Counted from the stretch's first letter, positions 39,805-52,755 are shown. The stretch: DNA of 64,000 nt from Luteimonas terricola (GCF_004352845.1 NZ_SJRX01000001.1:248001-312000), one strand, 5' to 3'. Notes: generated by a model from the sequence alone, not told the origin. A program made the numbers and translations.

Positions 39805-39906
39805 TGCCCCTGCGGGGGAGGCATGGACAGCGCACATGGATGTGCGCGGTAGGCGAGTCAGCCATGGACGGCTGCCTCGCCGGTCCATGCCTCCCCCGCA
39901 GGGGCA
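39805..39906. repeat. three-helix inverted-repeat element (24-bp perfect outer stem, two inner hairpins)
   Basis: The outer arms 39805-39828 and 39883-39906 are perfect 24-bp reverse complements (TGCCCCTGCGGGGGAGGCAT then GGAC). Inside are two further hairpins: GCGCACAT/ATGTGCGC (39830-39847) and GGCGAG..AGCC/GGCT..CTCGCC (39852-39881). The folded form is a four-way junction. No coding function is seen. It may be a non-autonomous palindromic element or a structured RNA upstream of purB. Confidence 0.8.
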
Positions 39907-39998
39907 TGCTCCCCCACGAAACCCGCGCACCATCAACCCGCAAGCCCGCGAGTCCCAGACCAACCCTCCGGCCGGCGATCGATGCACCCGCCGGGTAG

Positions 39999-41402
<1,404 letters not shown>

Positions 41403-41430
41403 CCGCCGCCGCCCGACACAGGAACCCATC

Positions 41431-42654
41431 ATGGCCAAGCGCACAGCCGCCCGTCCCTTCGAAGTCCAGGCCAGGCCCGGCCAGCCGCTGGGGATGGCGC
41501 CGCGCGCCTTCCTGCGCGACTACTGGCAGAAGCGCCCGCTGCTCATCCGCGGCGCGTTCCCCGGCTACGTCTCGCCCATCGAACCCGACGACCTCGCCGG
41601 CCTGGCCTGCGAAGAGGGCGTGCTCGCGCGGCTGATCCAGCACGACCGCGCCAGTGACGCCTGGACCGTGGGCAGCGGGCCCCTCCCCGAGGAGATCTTC
41701 GCGGAGCTGGGCGATCGCGACTGGACGCTCCTGGTCCAGGACATGGACAAGTGGGACCCGGACATCGCGGACCTGCTGCCGGCGTTCGCGTTCCTGCCGC
41801 GCTGGCGGGTGGACGACGTGATGGTCAGCTTCGCCGCCACCGGCGGTTCGGTCGGTGCGCACGTCGACCAGTACGACGTCTTCCTGCTTCAGGCCCTGGG
41901 CCACCGCCGCTGGCAGGTCGACGCCTCCGACGCGATGGGCCTCGGCAAGCCGCCACTCGACTTCCGCGACGACGTCGAGATCAAGCTGCTGCGCGAGTTC
42001 GCGCCCACCCACGACTGGGTGCTGGAGCCCGGCGACATGCTCTACCTGCCGCCCGACGTGCCCCACCACGGCGTCGCCGAGGATCCCTGCCTGACCTTCT
42101 CGCTGGGCATGCGCGCGCCCTCGGTCGCGGAACTCATGGGCGATTACGTCGACACCCTGGCCGCCGAAGCCGACGAGGCACTGCGCTACAAGGACGCGGA
42201 CCTCGACCCGGCGAAAGACCCGCACGAGATCGACGCCGCCGCGATGGCGCGCGTGGTCGAGGCCCTCAACGCCGTGCGCATGGCCGATGCCGACGCCCTG
42301 GGCGACTGGTTCGGCCGCTTCATCACCGTCTACCGCGCGGCCACCGGCCCCGGCCACGGCGACGGCCAGCCCCTGGCCACCGACGAGCTGTCACGCGCCC
42401 TGGCCGGCGGCCTGCTGCTGCACCGCTACCCGTGGACCCGTGTCGCCTGGCGCCGCGCCGCGAAGCGCGCCAGCTTCTACGTGGCCGGCCAGGCCTGGCG
42501 CCTGCCGGTGGCCGATGCGAAGCGACTGGCCGCCGACGCGTGGCTCGATGCCGGCACCTGGGCCGCACTCTCCGCCGCCGGCCGCGATTGCGTCGCCAGC
42601 CTCCTGGCCGAAGGCCACTACCGGCTGGAAAGCCCGGACGACGAGGCACCATGA
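41431..42654 (+). CDS. roxA: JmjC/cupin ribosomal oxygenase, RoxA (YcfD) type
   Basis: A 407-residue 2-oxoglutarate/Fe(II) dioxygenase of the YcfD/RoxA group. The E. coli member hydroxylates an Arg of ribosomal protein uL16. The facial triad is visible as His144 and Asp146 (GAHVDQYDVFLLQ) and His212 (PPDVPHHGVAED). FLRDYWQKRPLLIRGAFPG opens the cupin domain, and a C-terminal winged-helix-like region (LLHRYPWTRVAWRRA...) completes the ribosomal-oxygenase architecture. It is linked by an ATGA overlap to the following gene of unknown function. The enzyme uses 2-oxoglutarate, the substrate of the sucA product encoded just downstream. Confidence 0.9.
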   Translation: MAKRTAARPFEVQARPGQPLGMAPRAFLRDYWQKRPLLIRGAFPGYVSPIEPDDLAGLACEEGVLARLIQHDRASDAWTVGSGPLPEEIFAELGDRDWTLLVQDMDKWDPDIADLLPAFAFLPRWRVDDVMVSFAATGGSVGAHVDQYDVFLLQALGHRRWQVDASDAMGLGKPPLDFRDDVEIKLLREFAPTHDWVLEPGDMLYLPPDVPHHGVAEDPCLTFSLGMRAPSVAELMGDYVDTLAAEADEALRYKDADLDPAKDPHEIDAAAMARVVEALNAVRMADADALGDWFGRFITVYRAATGPGHGDGQPLATDELSRALAGGLLLHRYPWTRVAWRRAAKRASFYVAGQAWRLPVADAKRLAADAWLDAGTWAALSAAGRDCVASLLAEGHYRLESPDDEAP

Positions 42655-43151
42655 GCACGGCCGGCCCCAGCGGCGACGTCCTCGCCATCGCCGATCGCGA
42701 AGAGGCGGTCGAGGCCACGGTGACGCTGGTCGCCGGCGCCCGCCGCCGGATCCGCATCCTCAGCCGGGTGCTCGACCCGGGCCTGTACGACGATCCACGG
42801 GTGCTCGAGGCGCTGCGCGTCTTCGCCACCTCGACCACCGACGCCGAGGTACGCCTGCTGGTCCTGGACGCCACCGCCATCCAGCGCACCCACGCCCCGC
42901 TACTGGCGCTGGCGCAGCGCCTGCCGAGCGTGTTCCAGTTCCGCGAACTGGCCGACCCCGTCGACCGCGCCCGCGCCGATGCCTTCGTCGCCACCGACAA
43001 CGGCGGCTGCTACCACCGCGAGTTCGGCCACCGCTTCGAAGGCGAGGCCCGGTTGCACGGCGCCGGGCGCGCACGCCAGCTCTGCGAAGCCTTCGACCCG
43101 GTGTGGGAACGGTCGCGACCCTGCAACGAGCTGCGCGCGCTCGGCCTCTGA
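42651..43151 (+). CDS. conserved hypothetical partner of roxA (DUF7931-like)
   Basis: A 166-residue soluble protein. Its blocks VTLVAGARRRIRILSRVLDPGLYDDPRVLEAL in part, AEVRLLVLDATAIQRTHAPLLALAQRL and FVATDNGGCYHREFGHRFEGEARLHGAGRARQL in part resemble the phospholipase-D-like helper domain that follows GNAT acetyltransferases next to roxA in Pseudomonas. The acetyltransferase part is absent here. No HKD catalytic motif is intact, so enzymatic activity is doubtful. The start overlaps the roxA stop (ATGA), so it is translationally coupled and may assist or regulate ribosome modification. Function unknown. Confidence 0.75.
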   Translation: MSTAGPSGDVLAIADREEAVEATVTLVAGARRRIRILSRVLDPGLYDDPRVLEALRVFATSTTDAEVRLLVLDATAIQRTHAPLLALAQRLPSVFQFRELADPVDRARADAFVATDNGGCYHREFGHRFEGEARLHGAGRARQLCEAFDPVWERSRPCNELRALGL

Positions 43152-43222
43152 CAGGGCCCGTACACGCCGCAAACGGAACGCACAATGACCCGCGCGTGAT
43201 GCGCCGCGGCAAGGCCTGCGGC

Positions 43223-43228
43223 TATAAT
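43223..43228 (+). promoter_or_regulatory. sucA -10 box with consensus TATAAT
   Basis: A perfect TATAAT stands out in this GC-rich gap. No convincing -35 is seen at 16-18 bp, which suggests activator dependence. The leader to the chosen start at 43320 would be about 85 nt and contains the perfect palindrome TGGCGCGCGCCA (43281-43292). Confidence 0.5.
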
Positions 43229-43319
43229 TGCGGTTCTCCCCCGCCCCCGCGCCGCGGCCGCATTCAAGTTATTGCGGGACTGGCGCGCGCCAATTCAAGA
43301 AGAGCCCGACCAGACCCAC

Positions 43320-46184
<2,865 letters not shown>

Positions 46185-46227
46185 CCCCCACACACGCTGA
46201 CAGCCACGACCAGGACGCATCAAGACC

Positions 46228-47451
46228 ATGGCCACCGAGATCAAGGTACCGGTACTTCCAGAATCCGTTTCCGACGCCACCATCGCCACCTGGCACAAGA
46301 AGGTGGGCGACGCGGTTGCGCGTGACGAGAACATCGTCGACCTCGAGACCGACAAGGTGGTGCTCGAAGTGCCGTCGGCCGTCGACGGCGTGATCAAGGA
46401 ACTCAAATTCGCCGAAGGCGACACCGTCACCAGCCAGCAGGTGCTGGCGGTGATCGAGGAAGGCGCCGCGCCGGCGAAGACCGCCGACGCACCGAAGGAA
46501 GAGCCCGCCGCGGGCGCGCAGGAAGTGCAGCCGAAGGCCGAGGCCGCCAAGGCCGAGGCCAAGGCGCCCGCGTCCACCCGCCCGTCGCCGGCCTCCGGCG
46601 CCGGCGACCTGCCCCCGGGCGCGCGCTTCACCGCGGTGAAGGACGGCATCGACCCGGCGCAGGTCGAGGGCACCGGCCGCCGCGGCGCGGTCACCAAGGA
46701 AGACCTGGTCAACTACGCCAGCGGCAAGACCGCGGGCGTCAGTGGCGGCGCGCGCCCGGAAGAGCGCGTGCCGATGACCCGCATCCGCAAGCGCATCGCC
46801 GAGCGCTTGATGCAGTCCAAGGAATCCACCGCGATGCTGACCTCGTTCAACGAGGTCAACCTGGCCAAGGTCATGGCCATGCGCAAGGAGCTGGGCGAGT
46901 CCTTCATGAAGCAGCACGGCATCAAGCTCGGCTTCATGAGCTTCTTCGCCAAGGCCGCGGCCAACGCGCTGCAGAAGTACCCGGTGGTCAACGCCTCGGT
47001 CGACGGCGACGACATCATCTACCACGGCTATGCCGACATCTCGATCGCGGTGTCGACCGAGCGCGGCCTGGTGACCCCGGTGCTGCGCAACGTGGAGCGC
47101 ATGGGCTTTGCCGACGTCGAGAAGCAGATCGCGGACTACGCCACCAAGGCGCGCGACGGCAAGCTCGGCCTCGACGACCTGCAGGGCGGCACCTTCACCA
47201 TCACCAACGGCGGCACCTTCGGCTCGCTGATGTCGACGCCGATCGTCAACCCGCCGCAGTCGGCGATCCTGGGCATGCACACCATCAAGGAGCGCCCGAT
47301 CGTCGAGAACGGCGCCGTGGTCGCCGCGCCGATGATGTACATCGCGCTCAGCTACGACCACCGCATCATCGACGGCAAGGACGCGGTGCTGTTCCTGGTG
47401 GACATCAAGGACCAGCTGGAAAACCCGCACCGCATGCTGCTGGGGATGTAA
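46228..47451 (+). CDS. sucB: 2-oxoglutarate dehydrogenase E2, dihydrolipoyl succinyltransferase
   Basis: A 407-residue core subunit. The single lipoyl domain (1-77) carries the lipoylated Lys43 in ETDKVVLE. An Ala/Lys/Pro/Glu-rich flexible linker follows (about 85-125). The peripheral-subunit-binding domain includes [16 protein letters not shown] (about 150-165). The catalytic domain ends with the active-site His of [15 protein letters not shown] near residue 378. The length matches other bacterial SucB proteins. The gap to lpdA contains a double hairpin of the C/G-rich repeat family. Confidence 0.96.
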   Translation: MATEIKVPVLPESVSDATIATWHKKVGDAVARDENIVDLETDKVVLEVPSAVDGVIKELKFAEGDTVTSQQVLAVIEEGAAPAKTADAPKEEPAAGAQEVQPKAEAAKAEAKAPASTRPSPASGAGDLPPGARFTAVKDGIDPAQVEGTGRRGAVTKEDLVNYASGKTAGVSGGARPEERVPMTRIRKRIAERLMQSKESTAMLTSFNEVNLAKVMAMRKELGESFMKQHGIKLGFMSFFAKAAANALQKYPVVNASVDGDDIIYHGYADISIAVSTERGLVTPVLRNVERMGFADVEKQIADYATKARDGKLGLDDLQGGTFTITNGGTFGSLMSTPIVNPPQSAILGMHTIKERPIVENGAVVAAPMMYIALSYDHRIIDGKDAVLFLVDIKDQLENPHRMLLGM

Positions 47452-47469
47452 GCGACTTTCCCGCGAGGT

Positions 47470-47520
47470 TGCCCCCATCCGCCCCTCAGGGGGCACCTTC
47501 CCCCGCCCTGCGGGGGAAGG
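47470..47520. repeat. double C/G-rich hairpin repeat, copy 2
   Basis: There are two adjacent hairpins: TGCCCCC (47470-47476) / GGGGGCA (47489-47495), and CCTTCCCCCGC (47496-47506) / GCGGGGGAAGG (47510-47520) with a 3-nt loop. It shares its order and words with 55131-55180. Lying between sucB and lpdA, it may set differential stability of the E2 and E3 messages. Confidence 0.75.
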
Positions 47521-47536
47521 GAATCGAGGAAATGAA

Positions 47537-48973
47537 ATGGCTGAACAATTTGATGTTGTCGTGATCGGGGCCGGCCCGGCCGGGTACCACGCGGCGATCC
47601 GCGCGGCGCAGCTGGGCATGAAGGTCGCCTGCGTCGACGCGGGCCTGGGCAAGGACGGCAAGCCGGCGCTCGGCGGCACCTGCCTGCGCGTGGGCTGCAT
47701 CCCGTCGAAGGCGCTGCTGGACTCCTCGCGCCAGTTCCACAACCTGCAGCACGTGTTCGGCGAACACGGCATCTCCGCCACGGACGCGAAGATCGACGTC
47801 GGGACCATGATCGGCCGCAAGGACAAGATCGTGAAGCAGTTCACCGGCGGCATCGCACAGCTGTTCAAGGCCAACAAGGTCGCGCCGTACTACGGCTTCG
47901 CGACCCTGCACGCCGATCGCCTGGTCAAGGTCAAGCAACACGACGGCAGCGAAGTCGAGCTCACCGGCACCAACGTCATCATCGCCGCCGGTTCCGATTC
48001 CATCGAACTGCCGTTCGCGAAGTTCGACAACGACACCATCGTCGACAACGTCGGCGCGCTGGAGTTCACCGAGGTGCCCAAGCGCCTGGCGGTGATCGGC
48101 GCGGGCGTGATCGGCCTGGAGCTGGGCAGCGTGTGGAAGCGCCTGGGCGCCGAGGTCACCGTCCTCGAGGCCCTGCCCGACTTCCTGGCCGCGGCCGACG
48201 CCGAGGTGTCCAAGCTCGCCGCGCGCGAATTCAAGAAGCAGGGCCTGGACATCAAGCTGGGCGCCAAGGTTTCGAAGGCCGAGATCACCGGCAAGGGCAA
48301 GAAGAAGGAAGTCCAGGTCACCTTCGAGGACAAGAAGGGCGAGCAGACCATCACCGTGGACAAGCTGCTGGTGGCCGTCGGCCGTCGCGCCGCGTCCAAG
48401 GGCCTGCTGGCCGAGGGCAGCGGCGTGAAGCTCAGCGAGCGCGGCCAGATCGAAGTCGACGAGCATTGCCACACTGGCGTCGACGGCGTCTGGGCGGTCG
48501 GCGACTGCGTGCGCGGCCCGATGCTGGCGCACAAGGGCTTCGAGGAAGGAATCGCTGTCGCCGAGTTGATCGCCGGCCTGCCCGGCCACGTCAACATGGA
48601 CACCATCCCCTGGGTGATCTACACCGAGCCCGAGCTGGCCTGGGTCGGCAAGACCGAGCAGCAGCTGAAGGAAGAAGGCGTCCCGTACAAGGCGGGCAGC
48701 TTCCCCTTCGCCGCCAACGGCCGCGCGGTGGCGATGGTCGAGCCGGCCGGCTTCGTGAAGGTGCTGGCGCACGCCGAAACCGACCGCGTGCTCGGCATGC
48801 ACCTGGTCGGCGCCAACGTCTCCGAGCTGGTGCACGAAGGCGTGCTGACCATGGAGTTCAAGGGCTCCGCCGACGACCTCGCCCGCATCTGCCACGCGCA
48901 TCCGAGCCTGTCGGAAGCCATCCACGATGCCGCCATGGCGGTCGACAAGCGCGCGATCCACAAGGCGAACTGA
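47537..48973 (+). CDS. lpdA: dihydrolipoyl dehydrogenase (E3)
   Basis: A 478-residue FAD/NAD disulfide oxidoreductase that reoxidises the lipoyl group of SucB. FAD motif GAGPAG lies at residues 11-16, the redox-active pair Cys49 and Cys54 in GGTCLRVGCIPSK, the NAD-binding GAGVIGLELGSVW near residue 190 and the C-terminal active-site HAHPSLSEA. The start ATG at 47537 has GAGGAA just upstream. Unlike the pyruvate-complex Lpd of many proteobacteria it has no N-terminal lipoyl domain. A strong hairpin after the stop probably terminates the suc operon. Confidence 0.96.
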   Translation: MAEQFDVVVIGAGPAGYHAAIRAAQLGMKVACVDAGLGKDGKPALGGTCLRVGCIPSKALLDSSRQFHNLQHVFGEHGISATDAKIDVGTMIGRKDKIVKQFTGGIAQLFKANKVAPYYGFATLHADRLVKVKQHDGSEVELTGTNVIIAAGSDSIELPFAKFDNDTIVDNVGALEFTEVPKRLAVIGAGVIGLELGSVWKRLGAEVTVLEALPDFLAAADAEVSKLAAREFKKQGLDIKLGAKVSKAEITGKGKKKEVQVTFEDKKGEQTITVDKLLVAVGRRAASKGLLAEGSGVKLSERGQIEVDEHCHTGVDGVWAVGDCVRGPMLAHKGFEEGIAVAELIAGLPGHVNMDTIPWVIYTEPELAWVGKTEQQLKEEGVPYKAGSFPFAANGRAVAMVEPAGFVKVLAHAETDRVLGMHLVGANVSELVHEGVLTMEFKGSADDLARICHAHPSLSEAIHDAAMAVDKRAIHKAN

Positions 48974-49021
48974 GGGTACGCGGCGGGCGCGGTCGACGCC
49001 CCGTCCGGTCCCAGCAACAAC

Positions 49022-49046
49022 CGGCGCCGGGCACTGCCCGGCGCCG
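49022..49046 (+). terminator. terminator-like hairpin after lpdA
   Basis: CGGCGCCGGGC (49022-49032) pairs perfectly with GCCCGGCGCCG (49036-49046) around a 3-nt loop and is followed by TCCTTTCC. The T-tract is weak, as usual in GC-rich genomes. Confidence 0.7.
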
Positions 49047-49076
49047 TCCTTTCCAGCCAATACCGATGACCTGCCC

Positions 49077-49670
49077 ATGAAAAGCCTGTGCGTCTACTGC
49101 GGTTCCAACAGCGGCGCCCGCCCCGCCTACGCCGAAGGCGCGATCGCGCTGGGCACGCGCATGGCCCGCGACGGTATCCGCCTGGTCTATGGCGGCGGCA
49201 ACATCGGCCTGATGGGCACGATCGCCGACGCGGTGCTGGCCGCCGGCGGCGAAGTGGTCGGCGTGATCCCGAAGCAGCTGGTCGACATGGAAGTGGCGCA
49301 CCTGAACCTGACCGAGCTTGAAGTCGTGGGTTCGATGCACGAGCGCAAGTCGCGCATGTTCGACCTGGCCGATGGCTTCGTCGCCCTGCCCGGCGGCTTC
49401 GGCACGCTCGAGGAGATCGTCGAGATGCTGACCTGGCGCCAGCTGGGCATCGGCAACAAGCCCTGCGCCATCCTCGACATCGAAGGGTATTACCAGCCAC
49501 TGGTCGCGATGATGGACCGCATGGTCGAGGAACGTTTCCTGCACCCCGGCCAGCGCGATGACCTGTGGACGGGCCAGGACATCGGCGCGATGATCGACTG
49601 GATGCGCGGTTACCAGCCCGCGCAGGCCTCGAAATGGCTCGACGAGAAGCGCAGCCGCGAACTGCGATGA
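49077..49670 (+). CDS. LOG-family protein (TIGR00730), possible cytokinin riboside 5'-monophosphate phosphoribohydrolase
   Basis: A 197-residue Rossmann-like protein. VYGGGNIGLMG (about 39-49) and the signature ALPGGFGTLEEIVE (about 104-117) with Glu-binding residues mark the LOG/lysine-decarboxylase-like family. Such enzymes hydrolyse the N-glycosidic bond of nucleoside 5'-monophosphates; in plants and some bacteria they release cytokinins. No cytokinin synthesis gene is nearby, so a housekeeping nucleotide role is likelier. The ATG at 49077 was chosen from the start MKSLCVYCGSNSG, typical of the family. It follows the suc terminator. Confidence 0.92.
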   Translation: MKSLCVYCGSNSGARPAYAEGAIALGTRMARDGIRLVYGGGNIGLMGTIADAVLAAGGEVVGVIPKQLVDMEVAHLNLTELEVVGSMHERKSRMFDLADGFVALPGGFGTLEEIVEMLTWRQLGIGNKPCAILDIEGYYQPLVAMMDRMVEERFLHPGQRDDLWTGQDIGAMIDWMRGYQPAQASKWLDEKRSRELR

Positions 49671-49747
49671 AGCAGGTCGGGCACACGCGCACGGATCGCC
49701 GATAATCGACGCGGGCCGCCACTCCGGCGGCATCCCGAGAGGACGGC

Positions 49748-50740
49748 ATGACGATTCCCCGCAGCTTCCGCGCCTTCCGCATCCACAACGACGACACCGG
49801 CTACCGCAGCGGCATCGAGCAGGTCGGCATCGACGAGCTCGCGCCGGGCGAGGTGGTGCTGCGCACCGCATTCTCGTCGGTCAACTTCAAGGACGCGCTG
49901 GCCGGCACCGGCAAGGGCAGGATCCTGCGGCGGTTCCCGCTGGTGGGCGGCATCGACGTCGCCGGCCACGTGGTCGCGTCCAGCGATCCGGCCTTCAAGG
50001 AAGGCGACGCGGTGCTGGTGACGGGCTCCGGCCTGAGCGAGACCCGCGACGGCGGCTACACCGAGTACGCCCGCGTGGAATCGAAGTGGGCGATCCCGCT
50101 GCCTGCGGGCCTGTCGCTGCGCGAATCGATGGTGCTCGGCACCGCCGGCTTCACCGCGGCGCTGGCGCTGCTGCGCATGACCGAGAACCGCCAGCACCCC
50201 GACCTCGGACCCCTGGCCGTCACCGGCGCCACGGGCGGCGTCGGCTCGCTGGCCGTCGACATCTTCTCCAGCGCCGGCTACGAAGTGCATGCGGTCAGCG
50301 GCAAGCCCGGGCAGGCGGCGTACCTCAAGGAGATCGGCGCAACGGAAGTCATCGGCCGCGACGCCCTGGCCACCACGCGACCGCTGGAGTCGGCCCGCTT
50401 CGGCGGCGGCCTCGACAACGTCGGCGGCACGATGCTGGCCAGCCTGCTTGCGCAGACTGCCCCCTATGGCAACGTCGCCAGCGCCGGCCTGGCGGCCACC
50501 CATGAGCTGCCTGCGACGGTGATGCCTTTCATCATCCGCGGCGTGTCGCTGCTGGGCGTGGCTTCGGCCGGCACCGCGCGCGACATCCGCGACGAGGTCT
50601 GGCGCCGCCTGGCCCACGAGTGGAAGCCGCGCCACCTGGACCGCATCTGTACCTGCGAGGTGGGCCTCGACCAGTTGCCCGCGGTGTTCGACCGCATGCT
50701 GGCCGGCGGCTCGCTCGGCCGCACCCTGGTAAAACTGTGA
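49748..50740 (+). CDS. quinone oxidoreductase-like acryloyl-CoA reductase (AcuI/YhdH family)
   Basis: A 330-residue zinc-free medium-chain dehydrogenase/reductase of the YhdH/AcuI group, which reduces acryloyl-CoA to propionyl-CoA with NADPH. Family blocks are SSVNFKDALAGTGKGRILRRFPLVGGIDVAG in part, the NADPH-binding VTGATGGVGSLAVDI near residue 160, and the C-terminal FDRMLAGGSLGRTLVKL. The ATG at 49748 follows a GAGAGGA ribosome binding site, and a GATAAT -10-like box lies at 49701. It is monocistronic. The physiological role is probably detoxification of acrylyl thioesters. Confidence 0.9.
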   Translation: MTIPRSFRAFRIHNDDTGYRSGIEQVGIDELAPGEVVLRTAFSSVNFKDALAGTGKGRILRRFPLVGGIDVAGHVVASSDPAFKEGDAVLVTGSGLSETRDGGYTEYARVESKWAIPLPAGLSLRESMVLGTAGFTAALALLRMTENRQHPDLGPLAVTGATGGVGSLAVDIFSSAGYEVHAVSGKPGQAAYLKEIGATEVIGRDALATTRPLESARFGGGLDNVGGTMLASLLAQTAPYGNVASAGLAATHELPATVMPFIIRGVSLLGVASAGTARDIRDEVWRRLAHEWKPRHLDRICTCEVGLDQLPAVFDRMLAGGSLGRTLVKL

Positions 50741-50754
50741 AGCCGGGCACGCGC

Positions 50755-50782
50755 TTGCAGCGCTGCCCGCGACGGCTACAAT
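50755..50782 (+). promoter_or_regulatory. promoter of the response regulator gene
   Basis: TTGCAG (50755-50760), a 16-bp spacer and TACAAT (50777-50782), about 25 bp before the ATG at 50808, which has GGGGGA as ribosome binding site. Confidence 0.55.
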
Positions 50783-50807
50783 CGCTCTCTATCCAACGGG
50801 GGACACC

Positions 50808-51197
50808 ATGGCGCGCATCCTGATCGTCGACGACTCACCGTCGCAGCTGATGGGCATCCGCCGCATCGTCGAGGGCCTCGGCCACGAGGCGCTGACCGCC
50901 GAGGACGGCGCCGCCGGCGTCGAGGCCGCGAAGCGCGAGCTGCCGGACCTGATCCTGATGGACGTGGTGATGCCGAACCTCAACGGCTTCCAGGCCACGC
51001 GCTCGATCACCCGCGACCCGGCCACCAGGCACATCCCGGTGATCCTGGTGACCACCAAGGACCAGGAAACCGACCGGGTCTGGGGCATGCGCCAGGGCGC
51101 GCGCGCCTATCTCACCAAGCCCTTCAGCGAGACCGAGCTGTCGGAGACCATCACCAGGGCGGTCGCCACCGAGCCCACGCCACCGACGGCGGCCTGA
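50808..51197 (+). CDS. CheY-like response regulator, PilH type
   Basis: A 129-residue single receiver domain with no output domain. The acidic pocket Asp8-Asp9, the phosphoacceptor Asp52 (LILMDVVMPNLNGFQ), the conserved Thr of VTTKD near residue 82 and Lys104 (YLTKPF) are all present. The sequence RILIVDDSPSQLMGIRRIVEGLGHE is closest, by memory, to PilH/PilG-type twitching-motility regulators. No histidine kinase or pil gene adjoins. It is monocistronic with its own promoter and convergent with cbpA. Confidence 0.88.
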   Translation: MARILIVDDSPSQLMGIRRIVEGLGHEALTAEDGAAGVEAAKRELPDLILMDVVMPNLNGFQATRSITRDPATRHIPVILVTTKDQETDRVWGMRQGARAYLTKPFSETELSETITRAVATEPTPPTAA

Positions 51198-51209
51198 ACC
51201 GGCGCGGCG

Positions 51210-52115
51210 CTACTCGCGCCGCCAGTCCCCGGAAAACGCATCGCGCAGCGCCTCGTAGGCGGCTTTCTGCACGTCGTCCCGTGGCGCCGGCGCCTGCACC
51301 TCCAGCTCCACGATCTGGTCGCCGTCGGCCTGGCCGCCGCTGCCGGGCAACCCGCGGCCGCGCAGCCGCAGGCGGCGTCCGGCCTCGGAGCCCGGCGGCA
51401 CCTTGAATTCCACCGTGCCGCCCAGGGTCGGCACGCTCACGCTCGCGCCCAGCGCCGCCTCCCAGGGAGCGACCTGCAGCGCGTACAGGATGTTGCGGCC
51501 GTCGACCTCGAAGCGCGGATGCGTGCCGTACTCGACTTCGAGCAGCAGGTGGCCGCCGTGCTCGCCCTGCCCCGCCAGCCGGATCACCTGGCCCGGGCGG
51601 ATCCCGCGCGGCACCTTGACCTCGAGCGTGCGGCCCTTGACCGCGATGCGCATCGCACCGCCCTGGTGCACGGTTTCCAACGGCACCGCCAGCCGCGCCC
51701 GGGTGTCGCCGCGCGGCGGCGTGCCGAAGCCCGGCCCGCCACGCTGCTGCGCCTGGCGCCGGAACAGGCTCTCGAAGAAATCGCTGAAGCCGCCGTTGCC
51801 GCCGCCGCTGCCAAAGACCTCTTCGTAATCGAAGCCCTGCCCGCCGCCGTTGCCGCCGAAGCCACCCGGCGGCGGCTGGATGTCGTCACCCGGCCGGTAG
51901 CCGCGGCTGCGCAGCTGGTCGTAGGCCTTGCGCCGCTCCGGGTCGCGGAGCGCCTCGTAGGCCTCGTTCACCGACTTGAACTTGTCCTCGGCGCCGGCTT
52001 CCTTGCTGACGTCGGGATGGTACTTGCGCGCAAGCCGCCGGTAGGCGGTCTTGATCTCGGCGTCGCCGGCGCCGGGTTCGATACCCAGGATGGCGTAGTA
52101 GTCCTTGAACTGCAT
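51210..52115 (-). CDS. cbpA: curved DNA-binding protein / DnaJ-type co-chaperone
   Basis: A 301-residue class B J-protein. The J domain (1-70) contains the HPD tripeptide at residues 33-35, which stimulates DnaK ATPase. A Gly/Phe-rich linker follows (about 80-125, with GGFGGNGGGQGFDYEEVFGSG in part). Two beta-sandwich C-terminal substrate-binding domains occupy about 135-290 (IRPGQVIRLAGQGEHGG, VPTLGGTVEFKVPPGSEAGRRLRLRG in part). There is no zinc-finger region, which separates it from DnaJ. The ATG at 52115 is 160 bp from the divergent peroxiredoxin gene. Confidence 0.92.
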   Translation of the reverse strand: MQFKDYYAILGIEPGAGDAEIKTAYRRLARKYHPDVSKEAGAEDKFKSVNEAYEALRDPERRKAYDQLRSRGYRPGDDIQPPPGGFGGNGGGQGFDYEEVFGSGGGNGGFSDFFESLFRRQAQQRGGPGFGTPPRGDTRARLAVPLETVHQGGAMRIAVKGRTLEVKVPRGIRPGQVIRLAGQGEHGGHLLLEVEYGTHPRFEVDGRNILYALQVAPWEAALGASVSVPTLGGTVEFKVPPGSEAGRRLRLRGRGLPGSGGQADGDQIVELEVQAPAPRDDVQKAAYEALRDAFSGDWRRE

Positions 52116-52275
52116 GCGGTCTCCAACTCGCGCCGCCGCAAGCCGTGCGCCGGGGGCGGCAGGTTAGCAATATCGGGGCGGTGCGGCGCAACGCAAGCCC
52201 GCATCACCATGGCATGGCACCATGGCGCGTGCGGCGACCGATCCCGGTGCCGCCCCTGCCCATACGGAGCCCCCC

Positions 52276-52752
52276 ATGCCCATCCAGATCGGCGATGCCA
52301 TCCCCGAAGTCACGCTCAAGCACATCGACGACGGCGTGCAGACCATCGATACCCCGACCCTGTTCGCGCACAAGAACGTGGTGCTGTTCGCGGTACCCGG
52401 CGCGTTCACGCCGACCTGCTCCGAACACCACCTGCCCGGCTTCGTCGAGCGCTTCGGCGAGTTCACCGAGCGCGGCATCGAGGTCGCCTGCATGGCGGTC
52501 AACGATCCCTTCGTGATGCAGGCCTGGGGCGAGAGCCAGCACGTCCCGGCCGGGCTGCGCATGCTGTCCGACGGCAACGGCGACCTCGCCCGCGCGCTCG
52601 GCCTGGAGATGGACGGCACCGCCTTCGGCATGGGCATGCGCAGCAAGCGCTTCGCGCTCTACGCCGAGGACGGCGTGGTCAAGCAGCTCTTCGTCGAAGC
52701 ACCCGGCGAGCTCAAGGTGTCCACGGCCGAGCACGTGCTCGGCGCCATCTGA
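52276..52752 (+). CDS. peroxiredoxin (Prx5/AhpE-like, redoxin family)
   Basis: A 158-residue thiol peroxidase of the Prx5 type. The peroxidatic Cys48 lies in PGAFTPTCSEHHLPGF, the classical PxxxTxxC context. VNDPFVMQAWGESQHV and LSDGNGDLARALGLEMD are typical later blocks. No resolving Cys is evident, so reduction probably depends on glutathione or glutaredoxin. The ATG at 52276 starts MPIQIGDAIPEVTL; the upstream frame is discarded. It is convergent with pbpC; the stops are 3 bp apart. Confidence 0.93.
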   Translation: MPIQIGDAIPEVTLKHIDDGVQTIDTPTLFAHKNVVLFAVPGAFTPTCSEHHLPGFVERFGEFTERGIEVACMAVNDPFVMQAWGESQHVPAGLRMLSDGNGDLARALGLEMDGTAFGMGMRSKRFALYAEDGVVKQLFVEAPGELKVSTAEHVLGAI

Positions 52753-52755
52753 CGC

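Noticed and set aside
43272..43319. TTG at 43272 as sucA start
   Set aside because: The extra residues do not resemble SucA; the GTG at 43320 gives the conserved N-terminus.
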